A stretch of 64,000 nucleotides of DNA, from contig NW_026894309.1 in NCBI RefSeq assembly GCF_032452875.1, positions 1 through 64,000 of the forward strand, in the 5' to 3' direction. Shown here one piece after another: positions 9,538-22,271 of the stretch. The translations under genes were made by a program, and so were the position numbers. How positions within the stretch are numbered: the first letter of the stretch is position 1; every line of letters starts with the position of its first letter. A model generated the notes under the pieces. The model made no database searches. It worked only from the letters and a program-made list of their open reading frames with translations, and was not told where the DNA came from. The DNA comes from Bos javanicus (Eukaryota; Chordata; Mammalia; Artiodactyla; Bovidae).

Positions 9538-10347
9538 CATGATCAGTGCATGCTCAGTCACGATATCAGTGCATGATCAGCCACGTGATCACTGACGGCA
9601 CAGTCACGTGATCAGCACCTATCAGTCACGTGATCACCGGATGATAAACACGTGATCAGTGAACGACCAGCCACGTGATCACTGCATGCGCAGTCAGGTG
9701 GTCAGTTCCTGATCAGCCACGTGATCAGTGCGTGCACAGTCCCCTGATCAGCGCCTGTAGTCACTGATCACTGCCTGATAAACACGTGATCAGTGCCCGA
9801 ACAGCCAGGTCATCAGTGCATGCGCAGTCACGTGATCAGTGCATGATAGCCACGAGATCAGTGCGTGCACAGTCCCATGATCAGCGCCTGTCAGTCCCTG
9901 ATCATTGCCTGATAAACACGTGATCAGTGCATGATGAGCCATGTGATCACTGCCTGATCAGCCACGTCATCAGTGCATGCCCAGTCACGTCATCAGTGCA
10001 TGATAGCCACGTGATCAGTGCATGCTCAGTCACGTGATCTGTACTTGATCAGCCACGTGATCAGTTCCTGCAAAGTCACGTGATCAGGGCCTGCTGAGCT
10101 GCGTGATTCCTGCTGGCTCATCTGCATGACAATTGCCAACTGAGCTGCGTGATTCCTGTCGGCTCATCTGCTTGACAATTGCCAGCTGAGCTGCGTGATT
10201 CCTGCCTGGTCACCTGCTTGATTATTGCCAGTTGAGCAGCATGATTCGTCACTGCTGAGCTCCATGCTTATTGCCTGCTGATTGCGTACTTCGTGTCTGC
10301 TCAGCTCTTTGAGTATTGCCTCCTGAGGTCCCTGTTCGGTCGCCACC
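9538..10347. repeat. Spacer S7, two-block, chimeric, 810 bp
   Basis: Before about 9830 it follows A-type spacers (acggcacag, agcacctatcag, cccgaacagcc). After about 9855 it follows the C-type spacer S3 (cacgagatcag, gtccctgatc). The switch lies within 9830-9854, one subrepeat wide. Confidence 0.85.
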
Positions 10348-10948
10348 TGCCGCGGACCAGCCCCAGCTGCTCCAGGGTATTCGAAGGAGAGATGGCCTAG
10401 ACGACTATTTATATGCTAATCAGAGATGTCAAGAATAATAGTATGAGGAAAGCTCAGGAGGAAAATTCGGTGGAGAAAAGAGACTGAGTAGCTTGGTTTA
10501 CGCGGAAGACCAATCAAACTTTAAGACATGAAGTTTGCACCACTTACGTAGGCCGCAGGCGCCCTCTCGAATAGCAAAAGGTGCCTGTCCCTAGACACCT
10601 TCTCGAGTGGGTCTTAGCAGCCCAGGCATAATTAGTAAGCGTGGTGGGTTCCGCGCTCCAGATGGAGACTCAGCTGGAAGGTAAAGGGAAGAATGACAAG
10701 GAACTTTATGAATTGGAGCTGTAAGTGAACTCTTTGACAGAGAGAGCGAGATGTTGGTGGGGGACAGCCCCCAGTGAAATCAGAGGTGAGAGCACAAAGC
10801 AATACAGTAGGCAGACTCTGGTTTTTTTGGGGGGAGATGCTCGAGAATATCCGGGTGGACTCCTGAGGCTCGATCCCGCATTTGCGTATGCCGAGCCTCC
10901 TTCCTCATGACCTTTGTCCAGAGTGGAAGGCCTCCCCGGCTCCCGGCA
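10348..10948 (-). mobile_element. M8 LTR, type B
   Basis: 601 bp. It differs from M4 mainly in the length of the T/G homopolymer, which is enough to shift the fortuitous reading frames. Confidence 0.86.
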
Positions 10949-11912
10949 CATGATCAGTGCATGCTCAGTCATGATATCAGTGCATGATCAGCCACGTGAT
11001 CACTGACGGCACAGTCACGTGATCAGCGCCTCTCAGTCACGTGATCACCGGATGATAAACACGTGATCAGTGAACGACCAGCCACGTGATCACTGCATGC
11101 GCAGTCAGGTGGTCAGTTCCTGATCAGCCACCTGATCAGTGCGTGCAAAGTCCCATGATCAGGGCATGTCAGTCACTGATCACTGCCTGATAAACACGTG
11201 ATCAGTGCCCGAACAGCCAGGTCATCAGTGCATTCGCAGTCACGTTATCCATGATAACAATGTGATCAGTGCGTGCACAGTCCCATGATCAGGGCCTGTC
11301 AGTCACTGATCACTGCCTGATAAACACGTGATCAGTGCCCGAACAGCCAGGTCATCAGTGCATGTGCAGTCACGTGATCAGTGCATGATAGCCACCTGAT
11401 CAGTGCGTGCACAGTCCCATGATCAGCGCCTCTCAGTCACTGATCATTGCCTGATAAACACGTGATCAGTGCATGATGAGCCATGTGATCAGTGCCTGAT
11501 CAGCCACGTCATCAGTGCATGCGCAGTCACGTCATCAGTGCATGCGCAGTCACGTCATCAGTGCATGATAGACACGTGATCAGTGCATGCTCAGTCACGT
11601 GATCTGGACTTGATCAGCCACGTGATCAGGGCCTGCAGAGTCACATGATCAGGGCCTGCTGAGCTGCGTGATTCCTGCCGGCTCATCTGCATGACAATTG
11701 CCAGCTGAGCTGCGTGATTCCTGTCGGCTCATCTGCTTGACAATTGCCAGCTGAGCTGCGTGATTCCTGCCTGGTCACCTGCTTGATTATTGCCAGTTGA
11801 GCAGCATGATTCGTCACTGCTGAGCTCCATGCTTATTGCCTGCTGATTGCGTGGTTCGTGTCTGCTCAGCTCTTTGAGTATTGCCTCCTGAGGTCCCTGT
11901 TCGGTCGCCACC
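10949..11912. repeat. Spacer S8, three-block class, 964 bp
   Basis: It parallels S4, including the duplicated 23-mer, with a 4-bp loss at about 11248 (cgttatccatgataac). Confidence 0.88.
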
Positions 11913-12513
11913 TGCCGGGGACCAGCCCCAGCTGCTCCAGGGTATTCGAAGGAGAGATGGCCTAGGCGACTATTTATATGCTAATCAGAAATGTCAAGAA
12001 TAATAGTATGTGGAGAGCTCAGTAGGAAAATTCGGTGGAGATAAGAGAGTGAGTAGCTTGGTTTACTCGGAAGACCAATCAAACTTCAAGACAAGAAGTT
12101 TGCACCACTTACATAGGCCGCAGGCGCCCTCTCCAATAGCGAAAGGTGCCTCACCCTAGACACCTTCTCGAGTGGGTCTTAGCAGCCCAGGCATAATTAG
12201 TAAGTGTGGTGGGTTCCGCGCTCCAGATGGAGACTCAGCTGGAAGTTAAAGGGAAGAATGACAAGGAACTTTATGAATTGGAGCTGTAAGTGAACTCTTT
12301 GACAGAGAGAGCGAGATGGGGGTGGGGGACAGCCCCCAGTGAAATCAGAGGTGAGAGCACAAAGCAATACAGTACGCAAACTCCGGTTTTCTTGGGGGGA
12401 GATGCTCGAGAATATCCGGGTGGACTCCTGAGGCTCGATCCCGCATTTGCGTATGCCGAGCCTCCTTCCTCATGACCTTTGTCCAGAGTGGAAGGCCTCC
12501 CCAGCTCCCGGCA
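11913..12513 (-). mobile_element. M9 LTR, type A
   Basis: 601 bp, copy of M5. It has tatgtggagag and cttacatagg. Confidence 0.86.
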
Positions 12514-13480
12514 CATGATCAGTGCATGCTCAGTCACGATATCAGTGCATGATCAGCCACGTGATCACTGACGGCACAGTCACGTGATCAGCGCCTCTCA
12601 GTCTCGTGATCACCGGATGATAAACACGTGATCAGTGAACGACCAGCCACGTGATCACTGCATGCGCAGTCAGGTGGTCAGTTCCTGATCAGCCACGTGA
12701 TCAGTGCGTGCACAGTCCCCTGATCAGCGACTGTAGTCACTGATCACTGCCTGATAAACACGTGATCAGTGCCCGAACAGCCAGGTCATCAGTGCATTCG
12801 CAGTCACCTTATCAGTGCATGATAACAATGTGATCAGTGCGTGCACAGTCCCATGATCAGGGCCTGTCAGTCACTGATCACTGCCTGATAAACACGTGAT
12901 CAGTGCCCGAACAGCCAGGTCATCAGTGCATGTGCAGTCACGTGATCAGTGCATGATAGCCACCTGATCAGTGGGTGCACAGTCCCATGATCAGCGCCTC
13001 TCAGTCACTGATCATTGCCTGATAAACACGTGATCAGTGCATGATGAGCCATGTGATCAGTGCCTGATCAGCCACGTCATCAGTGCATGCGCAGTCACGT
13101 CATCAGTGCATGCGCAGTCACGTCATCAGTGCATGATAGCCACGTGATCAGTGCATGCTCAGTCATGTGATCTGTACTTGATCAGCCACGTGATCAATGC
13201 CTGCAGAGTCATGTGATCAGGGCCTGCTGAGCTGCGTGATTCCTGCGGGCTCATCTGCATGACAATTGCCAGCTGAGCTGCGTGATTCCTGTCGGCTCAT
13301 CTGCTTGACAATTGCCAGCTGAGCTGCGTGATTCCTGCCTGGTCACCTGCTTGATTATTGCCAGTTGAGCAGCATGATTCGTCACTGCTGAGCTCCATGC
13401 TTATTGCCTGCTGATTGCGTGGATCGTGTCTGCTCAGCTCTTTGAGTATTGCCTCCTGAGGTCCCTGTTCGGTCGCCACC
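12514..13480. repeat. Spacer S9, three-block class, 967 bp
   Basis: Intact counterpart of S5. Three blocks plus the duplicated 23-mer before the distal subrepeats. Confidence 0.88.
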
Positions 13481-14079
13481 TGCCGGGGACCTGCCCCAGC
13501 TGCTCCAGGGTATTCGAAGGAGAGATGGCCTAGGCGACTATTTATATGCTAATCAGAGATGTCAAGAATAATAGTATGAGGAGAGCTCAGTAGGAAATAT
13601 CGGTGGAGATAAGAGAGTGAGTAGCTTGGTTTACTCGGAAGACCAATCAAACCTCAAGACAAGAATTTTGGACCACTTACGTAGGCCGCAGGCGCCCTCT
13701 CCAATAGCGAAAGGTGCCTCACCCTAGACACCTTCTCGAGTGGGTCTTAGCAGCCCAGGCATAATTAGTAAGCGTGGTGGGTTCCGCGCTCCAGATGGAG
13801 ACTCAGCTGGAAGTTAAAGGGAAGAATGACAAGGAACTTTATGAATTGGAGCTGTAAGTGAACTCTTTGACAGAGAGAGCGAGATGGGGGTGGGGGACAG
13901 CCCCAGTGAAATCAGAGGTGAGAGCACAAAGCAATACAGTACGCAAACTCCGGTTTTCTTGGGGGAGATGCTCGAGAATATCCGGGTGGACTCCTGAGGC
14001 TCGATCCCGCATTTGCGTATGCCGAGCCTCCTTCCTCATGACCTTTGTCCAGAGTGGAAGGCCTCCCCGGCTCCCGGCA
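13481..14079 (-). mobile_element. M10 LTR, type A
   Basis: 599 bp, copy of M6 with gacctgcccc. One C is missing from the hairpin arm (ggggacagccccag) and the G tract is shortened. Confidence 0.86.
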
Positions 14080-14753
14080 CATGATCAGTGCATGCTCAGT
14101 CACGATATCAGTGCATGATCAGCCACGTGATCACTGACGGCACAGTCACGTGATCAGCACCTATCAGTCACCTGATCACCAGATGATAAACACGTGATCA
14201 GTGAACGACCAGCCACGTGATCACTGCATGCGCCGTCAGGTGGTCAGTTCCTGATCAGCCACGTGATCAGTGCGTGCACAGTCCCCTGATCAGCGCCTGT
14301 AGTCACTGATCACTGCCTGAGAAACACGTGATCAGTGCATGATGAGCCATGTGATGTGTGCCTGATCACCACGTCACCATTGCATGCTCAGTCACGTGAT
14401 CAGTGCATGATAGCCACGTGATCAGTGTATGCTCAGTCACGAGATCTGTACTTGATCAGCCACGTGATCAGTGCCTGCAGAGTCATGTGATCAGGGCCTG
14501 CTGAGCTGCGTGATTCCTGCCGGCTCATCTGCATGACAATTGCCAGCTGAGCTGCGTGATTCCTGTCGGCTCATCTGCTTGACAATTGCCAGCTGAGCTG
14601 CGTGATTCCTGCCTGGTCACCTGCTTGATTTTGCCAGTTGAGCAGCATGATTCGTCACTGCTGAGCTCCATGCTTATTGCCTGCTGATTGCGTGGATCGT
14701 GTCTGCTCAGCTCTTTGAGTATTGCCTCCTGAGGTCCCTGTTCGGTCGCCACC
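14080..14753. repeat. Spacer S10, one-block class, 674 bp
   Basis: As S6 but retaining the 46-bp leader dimer. The leader has a lost base (gcttgattttgcc). Confidence 0.88.
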
Positions 14754-15353
14754 TGCCGGGGACCAGCCCCAGCTGCTCCAGGGTATTCGAAGGAGAGATG
14801 GCCTAGGCGACTATTTATATGCTAATCAGAGATGTCAAGAATAATAGCATGAGGAGAGCTCAGTAGGAAATATCGGTGGAGATAAGAGAGTGAGTAGCTT
14901 GGTTTACTCGGAAGACCAATCAAACTTCAAGACAAGAAGTTTGCACCACTTACGTAGGCCACAGGCGCCCTCTCCAATAGTGAAAGGTGCCTCACCCTAG
15001 ACACCTTCTCGAGAGGGTCTTAGCAGCCCAGGCATAATTAGTAAGCGTGGTGTGTTCCGCGCTCCAGATGGAGACTCAGCTGGAAGTTAAAGGGAAGAAT
15101 GACAAGGAACTTTATGAATTGGAGCTGTAAGTGAACTCTTTGACAGAGAGAGCGAGATGGGGGTGGGGGACAGCCCCCAGTGAAATCAGAGGTGAGAGCA
15201 CAAAGCAATACAGTACGCAAACTCCAGTTTTCTTGGGGGGAGATGCTCGAGAATATCCGGGTGGACTCCTGAGGCTTGATCCCGCATTTGCGTATGCCGA
15301 GCCTCCTTCCTCATGACCTTTGTCCAGAGTGGAAGGCCTCCCGGCTCCCGGCA
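14754..15353 (-). mobile_element. M11 LTR, type A
   Basis: 600 bp, copy of M7 with aatagcatgagg and gaggcttgatccc. Confidence 0.86.
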
Positions 15354-16162
15354 CATGATCAGTGCATGCTCAGTCACGATATCAGTGCATGATCAGCCAC
15401 GTGATCACTGACGGCACAGTCACGTGATCAGCACCTATCAGTCACGTGATCACCGGATGATAAACACGTGATCAGTGAACGACCAGCCACGTGATCACTG
15501 CATGCGCAGTCAGGTGGTCAGTTCCTGATCAGCCACGTGATCAGTGCGTGCACAGTCCCCTGATCAGCGCCTGTAGTCACTGATCACTGCCTGATAAACA
15601 CGTGATCAGTGCCCGAACAGCCAGGTCATCAGTGCATGCGCAGTCACGTGATCAGTGCATGATAGCCATGTGATCAGTGCATGCACAGTCCCATGATCAG
15701 CGCCTCTCAGTCACTGATCATTGCCTGATAAACACGTGATCAGTGCATGATGAGCCATGTGATGAGTGCCTGATCACCACGTCACCAGTGCATGCTCAGT
15801 CACGTGATCAGTGCATGATAGCCACGTGATCAGTGCATGCTCAGTCACGTGATCTGTACTTGATCAGCCACGTGATCAATGCCTGCAGAGTCATGTGATC
15901 AGAGCCTGCTGAGCTGCGTGATTCCTGCCGGCTCATCTGCATGACAATTGCCAGCTGAGCTGCGTGATTCCTGTCGGCTCATCTGCTTGACAATTGCCAG
16001 CTGAGCTGCGTGATTCCTGCCTGGTCACCTGCTTGATTATTGCCAGTTGAGCAGCATGATTCGTCACTGCTGAGCTCCATGCTTATTGCCTGCTGATTGC
16101 GTGGTTCGTGTCTGCTCAGCTCTTTGAGTATTGCCTCCTGAGGTCCCTGTTCGGTCGCCACC
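15354..16162. repeat. Spacer S11, two-block class, 809 bp
   Basis: A-type spacer with two blocks. From here the array resumes a sequence order resembling the start of the window. Confidence 0.88.
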
Positions 16163-16762
16163 TGCCGGGGACCAGCCCCAGCTGCTCCAGGGTATTCGAA
16201 GGAGAGATGGCCTAGGCGACTATTTATATGCTAATCAGAGATGTCAAGAATAATAGTATGAGGAGAGCTCAGTAGGAAATATCGGTGGAGATAAGAGAGT
16301 GAGTAGCTTGGTTTACTCGGAAGACCAATCAAACTTCAAGACAAGAAGTTTGCACCACTTACGTAGGCCGCAGGCGCCCTCTCCAATAGCGAAAGGTGCC
16401 TCACCCTAGACACCTTCTCGAGTGGGTCTTAGCAGCCCAGGCATAATTAGTAAGCGTGGTGGGTTCCGCGCTCCAGATGGAGACTCAGCTGGAAGTTAAA
16501 GGGAAGAATGACAAGGAACTTTATGAATTGGAGCTGTAAGTGAACTCTTTGACAGAGTGAGCGAGATGGGGGTGGGGGACAGCCCCCAGTGAAATCAGAG
16601 GTGAGAGCACAAAGCAATACAGTACGCAAACTCCGGTTTTCTTGGGGGGAGATGCTCGAGAATATCCGGGTGGACTCCTGAGGCTCGATCCCGCATTTGC
16701 GTATGCCGAGCCTCCTTCCTCATGACCTTTGTCCAGAGTGGAAGGCCTCCCGGCTCCCGGCA
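16163..16762 (-). mobile_element. M12 LTR, type A
   Basis: 600 bp. It corresponds to M1 at an offset of 15,816 bp. It carries a gagtgagcg change beside the hairpin. Confidence 0.86.
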
Positions 16763-17524
16763 CATGATCAGTGCATGCTCAGTCACGATATCAGTGCATG
16801 ATCAGCCACGTGATCACTGACGGCACAGTCACGTGATCAGCACCTATCAGTCACGTGATCACCGGATGATAAACACGTGATCAGTGAACGACCAGCCACG
16901 TGATCACTGCATGCGCAGTCAGGTGGTCAGTTCCTGATCAGCCACGTGATCAGTGCGTGCACAGTCCCCTGATCAGCGCCTGTAGTCACTGATCACTGCC
17001 TGATAAACACGTGATCAGTGCCCGAACAGCCAGGTCATCAGTGCAAGCGCAGTCACGTGATCAGTGCATGATAGCCATGTGATCAGTGCGTGCACAGTCC
17101 CATGATCAGCGCCTGTCAGTCACTGATCATTGCCTGATAAACACGTGATCAGTGCATGATGAGCCATGTGATGAGTGCCTGATCACCACGTCACCAGTGC
17201 ATGCTCAGTCACGTGATCAGTGCATGATTTCCACGTGATCAGTGCATGCTCAGTCACGTGATCTGGACTTGATCAGCCACGTGATCAGTGCCTGCAGAGT
17301 CACGTGATCAGGGCCTCCTGAGCTGCGTGATTCCTGCCGCCTCCTCTGCATGACAATTGCCAGCTGAGCTGCGTGATTCCTGCCTGGTCACCTGCTTGAT
17401 TATTGCCAGTTGAGCAGCATGATTCGTCACTGCTGAGCTCCATGCTTTTGCCTGCTGATTGCGTGGTTCGTGTCTGCTCAGCTCTTTGAGTATTGCCTCC
17501 TGAGGTCCCTGTTCGGTCGCCACC
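16763..17524. repeat. Spacer S12, two-block class, 762 bp
   Basis: Counterpart of S1, sharing the missing 46-bp leader dimer. The leader has lost two bases (catgcttttgcc). Confidence 0.88.
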
Positions 17525-18126
17525 TGCCGGGGACCAGCCCCAGCTGATCCAGGGTATTCGAAGGAAAGATGGCCCAAGCGACTATATGTATGCTAATCAG
17601 AGATGTCAAGAATAATAGTATGAGGAGAGCTCAGTAGGAAAATTCGGTGGAGAAAAGAGACAGACTAGCTTGGTTTACGCGGAAGACCAATCAAACGTCA
17701 AGACAAGAAGTTTGCACCAGTTATGTATGCCGCAGGTGTCCTCTCGAATAGCAAAAGGTGCCTCACACTAGACACCTTCTCGAGTCGGTCTTAGCAGCCC
17801 AGGCATAATTAGTAAGCGTGGTGGGTTCCTCGCTCCAGATGGAGACTCAGCTGGTAGGTAAAGGGAAGAATGACAAGGAACTTTATGAATTGGAGCTGTA
17901 AGTGAACTCTTTGACAGAGAGAGCGAGATGGTGGTGGGGGACAGCCCCCAGTGAAATCAGAGGTGAGAGCACAAAGCAATACAGTAGGCAGACTCTGGAT
18001 TTTTTTGGGGGGAGATGCTCGAGAATATCCGGGTGGACTCCTTAGGCTCGATCCCGCATTTGCGTATGCCGAGCCTCCTTCCTCATGATCTTTGTCCAGA
18101 GTGGAAGGCCTCCCCGGCTCCTGGCA
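17525..18126 (-). mobile_element. M13 LTR, type B'
   Basis: 602 bp. Counterpart of M2, with aacgtcaagac and ttatgtatgccg; its octamer-like motif is intact. Confidence 0.85.
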
Positions 18127-18914
18127 CATGATCAGTGCATGCTCAGTCACGATATCAGTGCATGATCAGCCACGTGATCACTGACGGCACAGTCACGTGA
18201 TCAGCGACTCTCAGTCACGTGATCACAATATGATAAACACGTGATCAGTGAACGACCAGCCACGTCATCAGTGCATGCCCAGTCAGATGGTCAGTTCCTG
18301 ATCAGCCACCTGATCAGTGCGTGCACAGTCCCATGATCAGCGCCTGTCAGTCACTGGTCACTGCCTGATAAACACGTGATCAGTGCCCGATCAGCCACGT
18401 CATCAGTGCATGCGCTGACACGTCATCAGTGTATGATATCCACGTGATCAGTGCATGCACAGTCCCATGATCAGCGCCTCTCTGTCACTGATCATTGCCT
18501 GATAAACACGAGATCAGTGCATGATGAGCCATGTAATGAGTGCCTGATCACCACGTCACCAGTGCATGCTCAGTCACGTGATCAGTGCATGCTCAGTCAC
18601 GTGATCTGTACTTGATCAGCCACGTGATCAGTGCCTGCAGAGTCACGTGATCAGGGCCTGCTGAGCTGCGTGATTCCTGCCAGCTCATCTGCATGACAAT
18701 TGCCAGCTGAGCTGCGTGATTCCTGTCGGCTCATCTGCTCGACAATTGCCAGCTGAGCTGCGTGATTCCTGCCTGGTCACCTGCTTGATTATTGCCAGTT
18801 GAGCAGCATGATTCGTCACTGCTGAGCTCCATGCTTATTGCCTGCTGATTGCATGGTTCGTGTCTGCTCAGCTCTTTGAGTATTGCCTCCTGAGGTCCCT
18901 GTTCGGTTGCCACC
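18127..18914. repeat. Spacer S13, two-block class, 788 bp
   Basis: It has the atgcgctgacacg and tatgatatcc variants seen in S2 but only two blocks, so one block was gained or lost between the copies. Confidence 0.87.
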
Positions 18915-19516
18915 TGCCGGGGACCAGCCCCAACTGATACAGGGTATTCGAAGGAGAGATGGCCTAGGCGACTATTTATATGCTAATCAGAGATGTCAAG
19001 AAAAATAGAATGAGGAGAGCTCAGTAGGAAAAATCGGAGGAGAAAAGAGACTGAGGATCTTGGTTTTCGCGGGAGAATAATCAAACTTCAAGACAAGAAT
19101 TTTGTACCACTTACGTAGGCCGCAGGCGCCCTCTCGAACGGCAGAAGGTGCCTCACCCTAGACACCTTCTCGAGTGGGTCTTAGCAGCCCAGGCATAATT
19201 AGTAAGGGCGGTGGTTTCCAGGCTCCAGATGGAGACTCAGCTTGAAGGTAAAGGGAAGAATGACAAGGAACTTTATGAATTGGAGCTGTAAGTTAACACT
19301 TTGACAGACAGAGCGAGATGGTGGTGGGGGACAGCCCCCAGTGAAATCAGTGGTGAGAGCACAAAGCAATACAGTAGGCAGACTCTGGTTTTTTTGTGGG
19401 GGAGATGCTCGAGAATATCCGGGTGGACTCCTGAGGCTCGATCCCGCATTTGCGTATGCCGAGCCTCCTTCCTCATGACCTTTGTCCAGAGTGGAAGGCC
19501 TCCCCGGCTCCTGGCA
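18915..19516 (-). mobile_element. M14 LTR, type C
   Basis: 602 bp. Counterpart of M3 but with an intact TGCC end. The PBS carries a second change (cggttgcc). Confidence 0.85.
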
Positions 19517-20282
19517 CATGATCAGTGCATGCTTAGTCACGATATCAGTGCATGATCAGCCGCGTGATCACTGACGGCACAGTCACGTGATCACTGCCTC
19601 TCAGTCACGTGATCACCATATGATAAACACGTGATCAGTGAACGACCAGCCAGGTGATCACTGCATGCGCAGTCAGGTGGTCAGTTTCTGATCAGCCACG
19701 TGATCAGTGCGTGCACAGTCCCATGATCAGCGCCTGTCAGTCACTGATCACTGCCTGATAAACACGTGATCAGTATCCGATCAGCCACGTCATCAGTGCA
19801 TGCGCAATCACGTGATCAGTGCATGATAGCCACGAGATCAGTGCGTGCACAGTCCCATGATCAACGCCTGTCAGTCCCTGATCATTGCCTGAGAAACATG
19901 TGATCAGTGCATGATGAGCCATGTGATCACTGCCTGATCAACCACGTCATCAGTGCATGCCCAGTCACGTCATCAGTGCATGATCAGCCACGTGATCAGT
20001 GCCTGCAGAGTCACGTGATCAGGGCCTGCTGAGCTGCGTGATTCCTGCCGGCTCATCTGCATGACAATTGCCAACTGACCTGCGTGATTCCTGTGGGCTC
20101 ATCTGCTTGACAATTGCCAGCTGAGCTGCGTGATTCCTGCCTGGTCACCTGCTTGATTATTGCCAGTTGAGCAGCATGATTCGTCACTGCTGAGCTCCAT
20201 GCTTATTGCCTGCTGATTGCGAGGTTCGTGTCTGCTCAGCTCTTTGAGTATTGCCTCCAGAGGTCTCTGTTCGGTCGCCACC
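19517..20282. repeat. Spacer S14, two-block class, 766 bp
   Basis: It lacks two distal 23-mers: near 19980 the sequence passes from gcatgatcagcc straight to the cctgcagag subrepeat. Confidence 0.87.
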
Positions 20283-20883
20283 TGCCGCGGACCAGCCCCA
20301 GCTGATCCAGGGTATTCGAAGGAGAGATGGCCTAGACGACTATTTATATGCTAATCAGAGATGTCAAGAAAAATAGTATGAGGAAAGCTCAGTAGGAAAA
20401 TTCGGTGGAGAAAAGAGACTGAGTAGCTTGGTTTACGCGGAAGACCAATCAAACTTTAAGACATGAAGTTTGCACCACTTACGTAGGCCGCAGGCGCCCT
20501 CTCGAATAGCAAAAGCTGCCTGTCCCTAGACACCTTCTCGAGTGGGTCTTAGCAGCCCAGGCATAATTAGTAAGCGTGGTGGGTTCCGCGCTCCAGATGG
20601 AGACTCAGCTGGAAGGTAAAGGGAAGAATGACAAGGAACTTTATGAATTGGAGCTCTAAGTTAACTCTTTGACAGAGAGAGAGAGATGTTGGTGGGGGAC
20701 AGCCCCCAGTGAAATCAGAGGTGAGAGCACAAAGCAATACAGTAGGCAGACTCTGGTTTTTTTGAGGGGAGATGCTCGAGAATATCCGGGTGGACTCCTG
20801 AGGTTCGATCCTGCATTTGCGTATGCCGAGCCTCCTTCCTCATGACCTTTGTCCAGAGTGGAAGGCCTCCCCGGCTCCCGGCA
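20283..20883 (-). mobile_element. M15 LTR, type B
   Basis: 601 bp. Counterpart of M4 (offset 15,589 bp). The PBS has two changes (gtctctg and ggtcgcc). Confidence 0.85.
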
Positions 20884-21671
20884 CATGATCAGTGCATGCT
20901 CAGTCACGATATCAGTGCATGATCAGCCACGTGTTCACTGACGGCACAGTCACGTGATCAGCGCCTCTCAGTCTCGTGATCACCGGATGATAAACACGTG
21001 ATCAGTGAACGACCAGCCACGTGATCACTGCATGCGCAGTCAGGTGGTCAGTTCCTGATCAGCCACCTGATCAGTGCGTGCACAGTCCCCTGATCAGCGC
21101 CTGTCAGTCACTGATCACTGCCTGATAAACACGTGATCAGTGCCCGAACAGCCAGGTCATCAGTGCCTGCGCAGTCACGTGATCAGTGCATGATAGCCAT
21201 GTGATCAGTGCATGCACAGTCCCATGATCAGCGCCTCTCAGTCACTGATCATTGCCTGATAAACACGAGATCAGTGCATGATGAGCCATGTGATGAGTGC
21301 CTGATCAGCCACGTCACCAGTGCATGCTCAGTCACGTGATCAGTGCATGATCAGTCACGTGATCTCTACTTGATCAGCCACGTGATCAGTGCCTGCAGAG
21401 TCAGTGATCAGGGCCTGCTGAGCTGCGTGATTCCTGCCGGCTCATCTGCATGACAATTGCCAGCTGAGCTGCGTGATTCCTGTCGGCTCATCTGCTCGAC
21501 AATTGCCAGCTGAGCTGCGTGATTCCTGCCTGGTCACCTGCTTGATTATTGCCAGTTGAGCAGCATGATTCGTCACTGCTGAGCTCCATGCTTATTGCCT
21601 GCTGATTTCGTGGTTCGTGTCTGCTCAGCTCTTTGAGTATTGCCTCCTGAGGTCCCTGTTCGGTCGCCACC
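20884..21671. repeat. Spacer S15, two-block class, 788 bp
   Basis: A-like spacer. A distal subrepeat has lost bases (gagtcagtgatcaggg at about 21399), a change also found in S21 and S25. Confidence 0.87.
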
Positions 21672-22271
21672 TGCCGGGGACCAGCCCCAGCTGCTCCAGG
21701 GTATTCGAAGGATAGATGGCCTAAGCGACTATTTATATGCTAATCAGAGATGTCAAGAATAATAGTATGAGGAGAGCTCAGTAGGAAAATTCGGTGGAGA
21801 TAAGAGAGTGAGTAGCTTGGTTTACGCGGAAGACCAATCAAACTTCAAGACAAAAAGTTTGCACCACTTACATAGGCCGCAGGCGCCCTCTCCAATAGCG
21901 AAAGGTGCCTCACCCTAGACACCTTCTCGAGTGGGTCTTAGCAGCCCAGGCATAATTAGTAAGCGTGGTGGGTTCCGCGCTCCAGATGGAGACTCAGCTG
22001 GAAGTTAAAGGGAAGAATGAAAAGGAACTTTATGAATTGGAGCTGTAAGTGAATTCTTTGACAGAGAGAGCGAGATGGTGGTGGGGGCCAGCCCCCAGTG
22101 AAATCAGAGGTGAGAGCACAAAGCAATACAGTACGCAAACTCCGGTTTTCTTGGGGGGAGATGCTCGAGAATATCCGGGTGGACTCCTGAGGCTCGATCC
22201 CGCATTTGCGTATGCCGAGCCTCCTTCCTCATGACCTTTGTCCAGAGTGGAAGGCCTCCCGGCTCCCGGCA
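21672..22271 (-). mobile_element. M16 LTR, type A
   Basis: 600 bp, type A with a B-like acgcggaag. The hairpin loop is altered (gggggccagccccc). Confidence 0.85.

Larger units (their letters stand above)
4190..9850. repeat. Higher-order segment, first copy (M4-M7)
   Basis: Distal S3 through proximal S7 recurs immediately downstream with LTR starts at offsets 5,654, 5,651, 5,776 and 5,818 bp. Offsets change because M5's spacer has a deletion and S6 lacks a 46-bp dimer. LTR order is B-A-A-A. Confidence 0.7.
9851..15650. repeat. Higher-order segment, second copy (M8-M11)
   Basis: This repeats the 4190-9850 segment with LTR order B-A-A-A. It ends when S11 stops following S7 near 15650 and continues as an A-type spacer instead. 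Confidence 0.7.
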
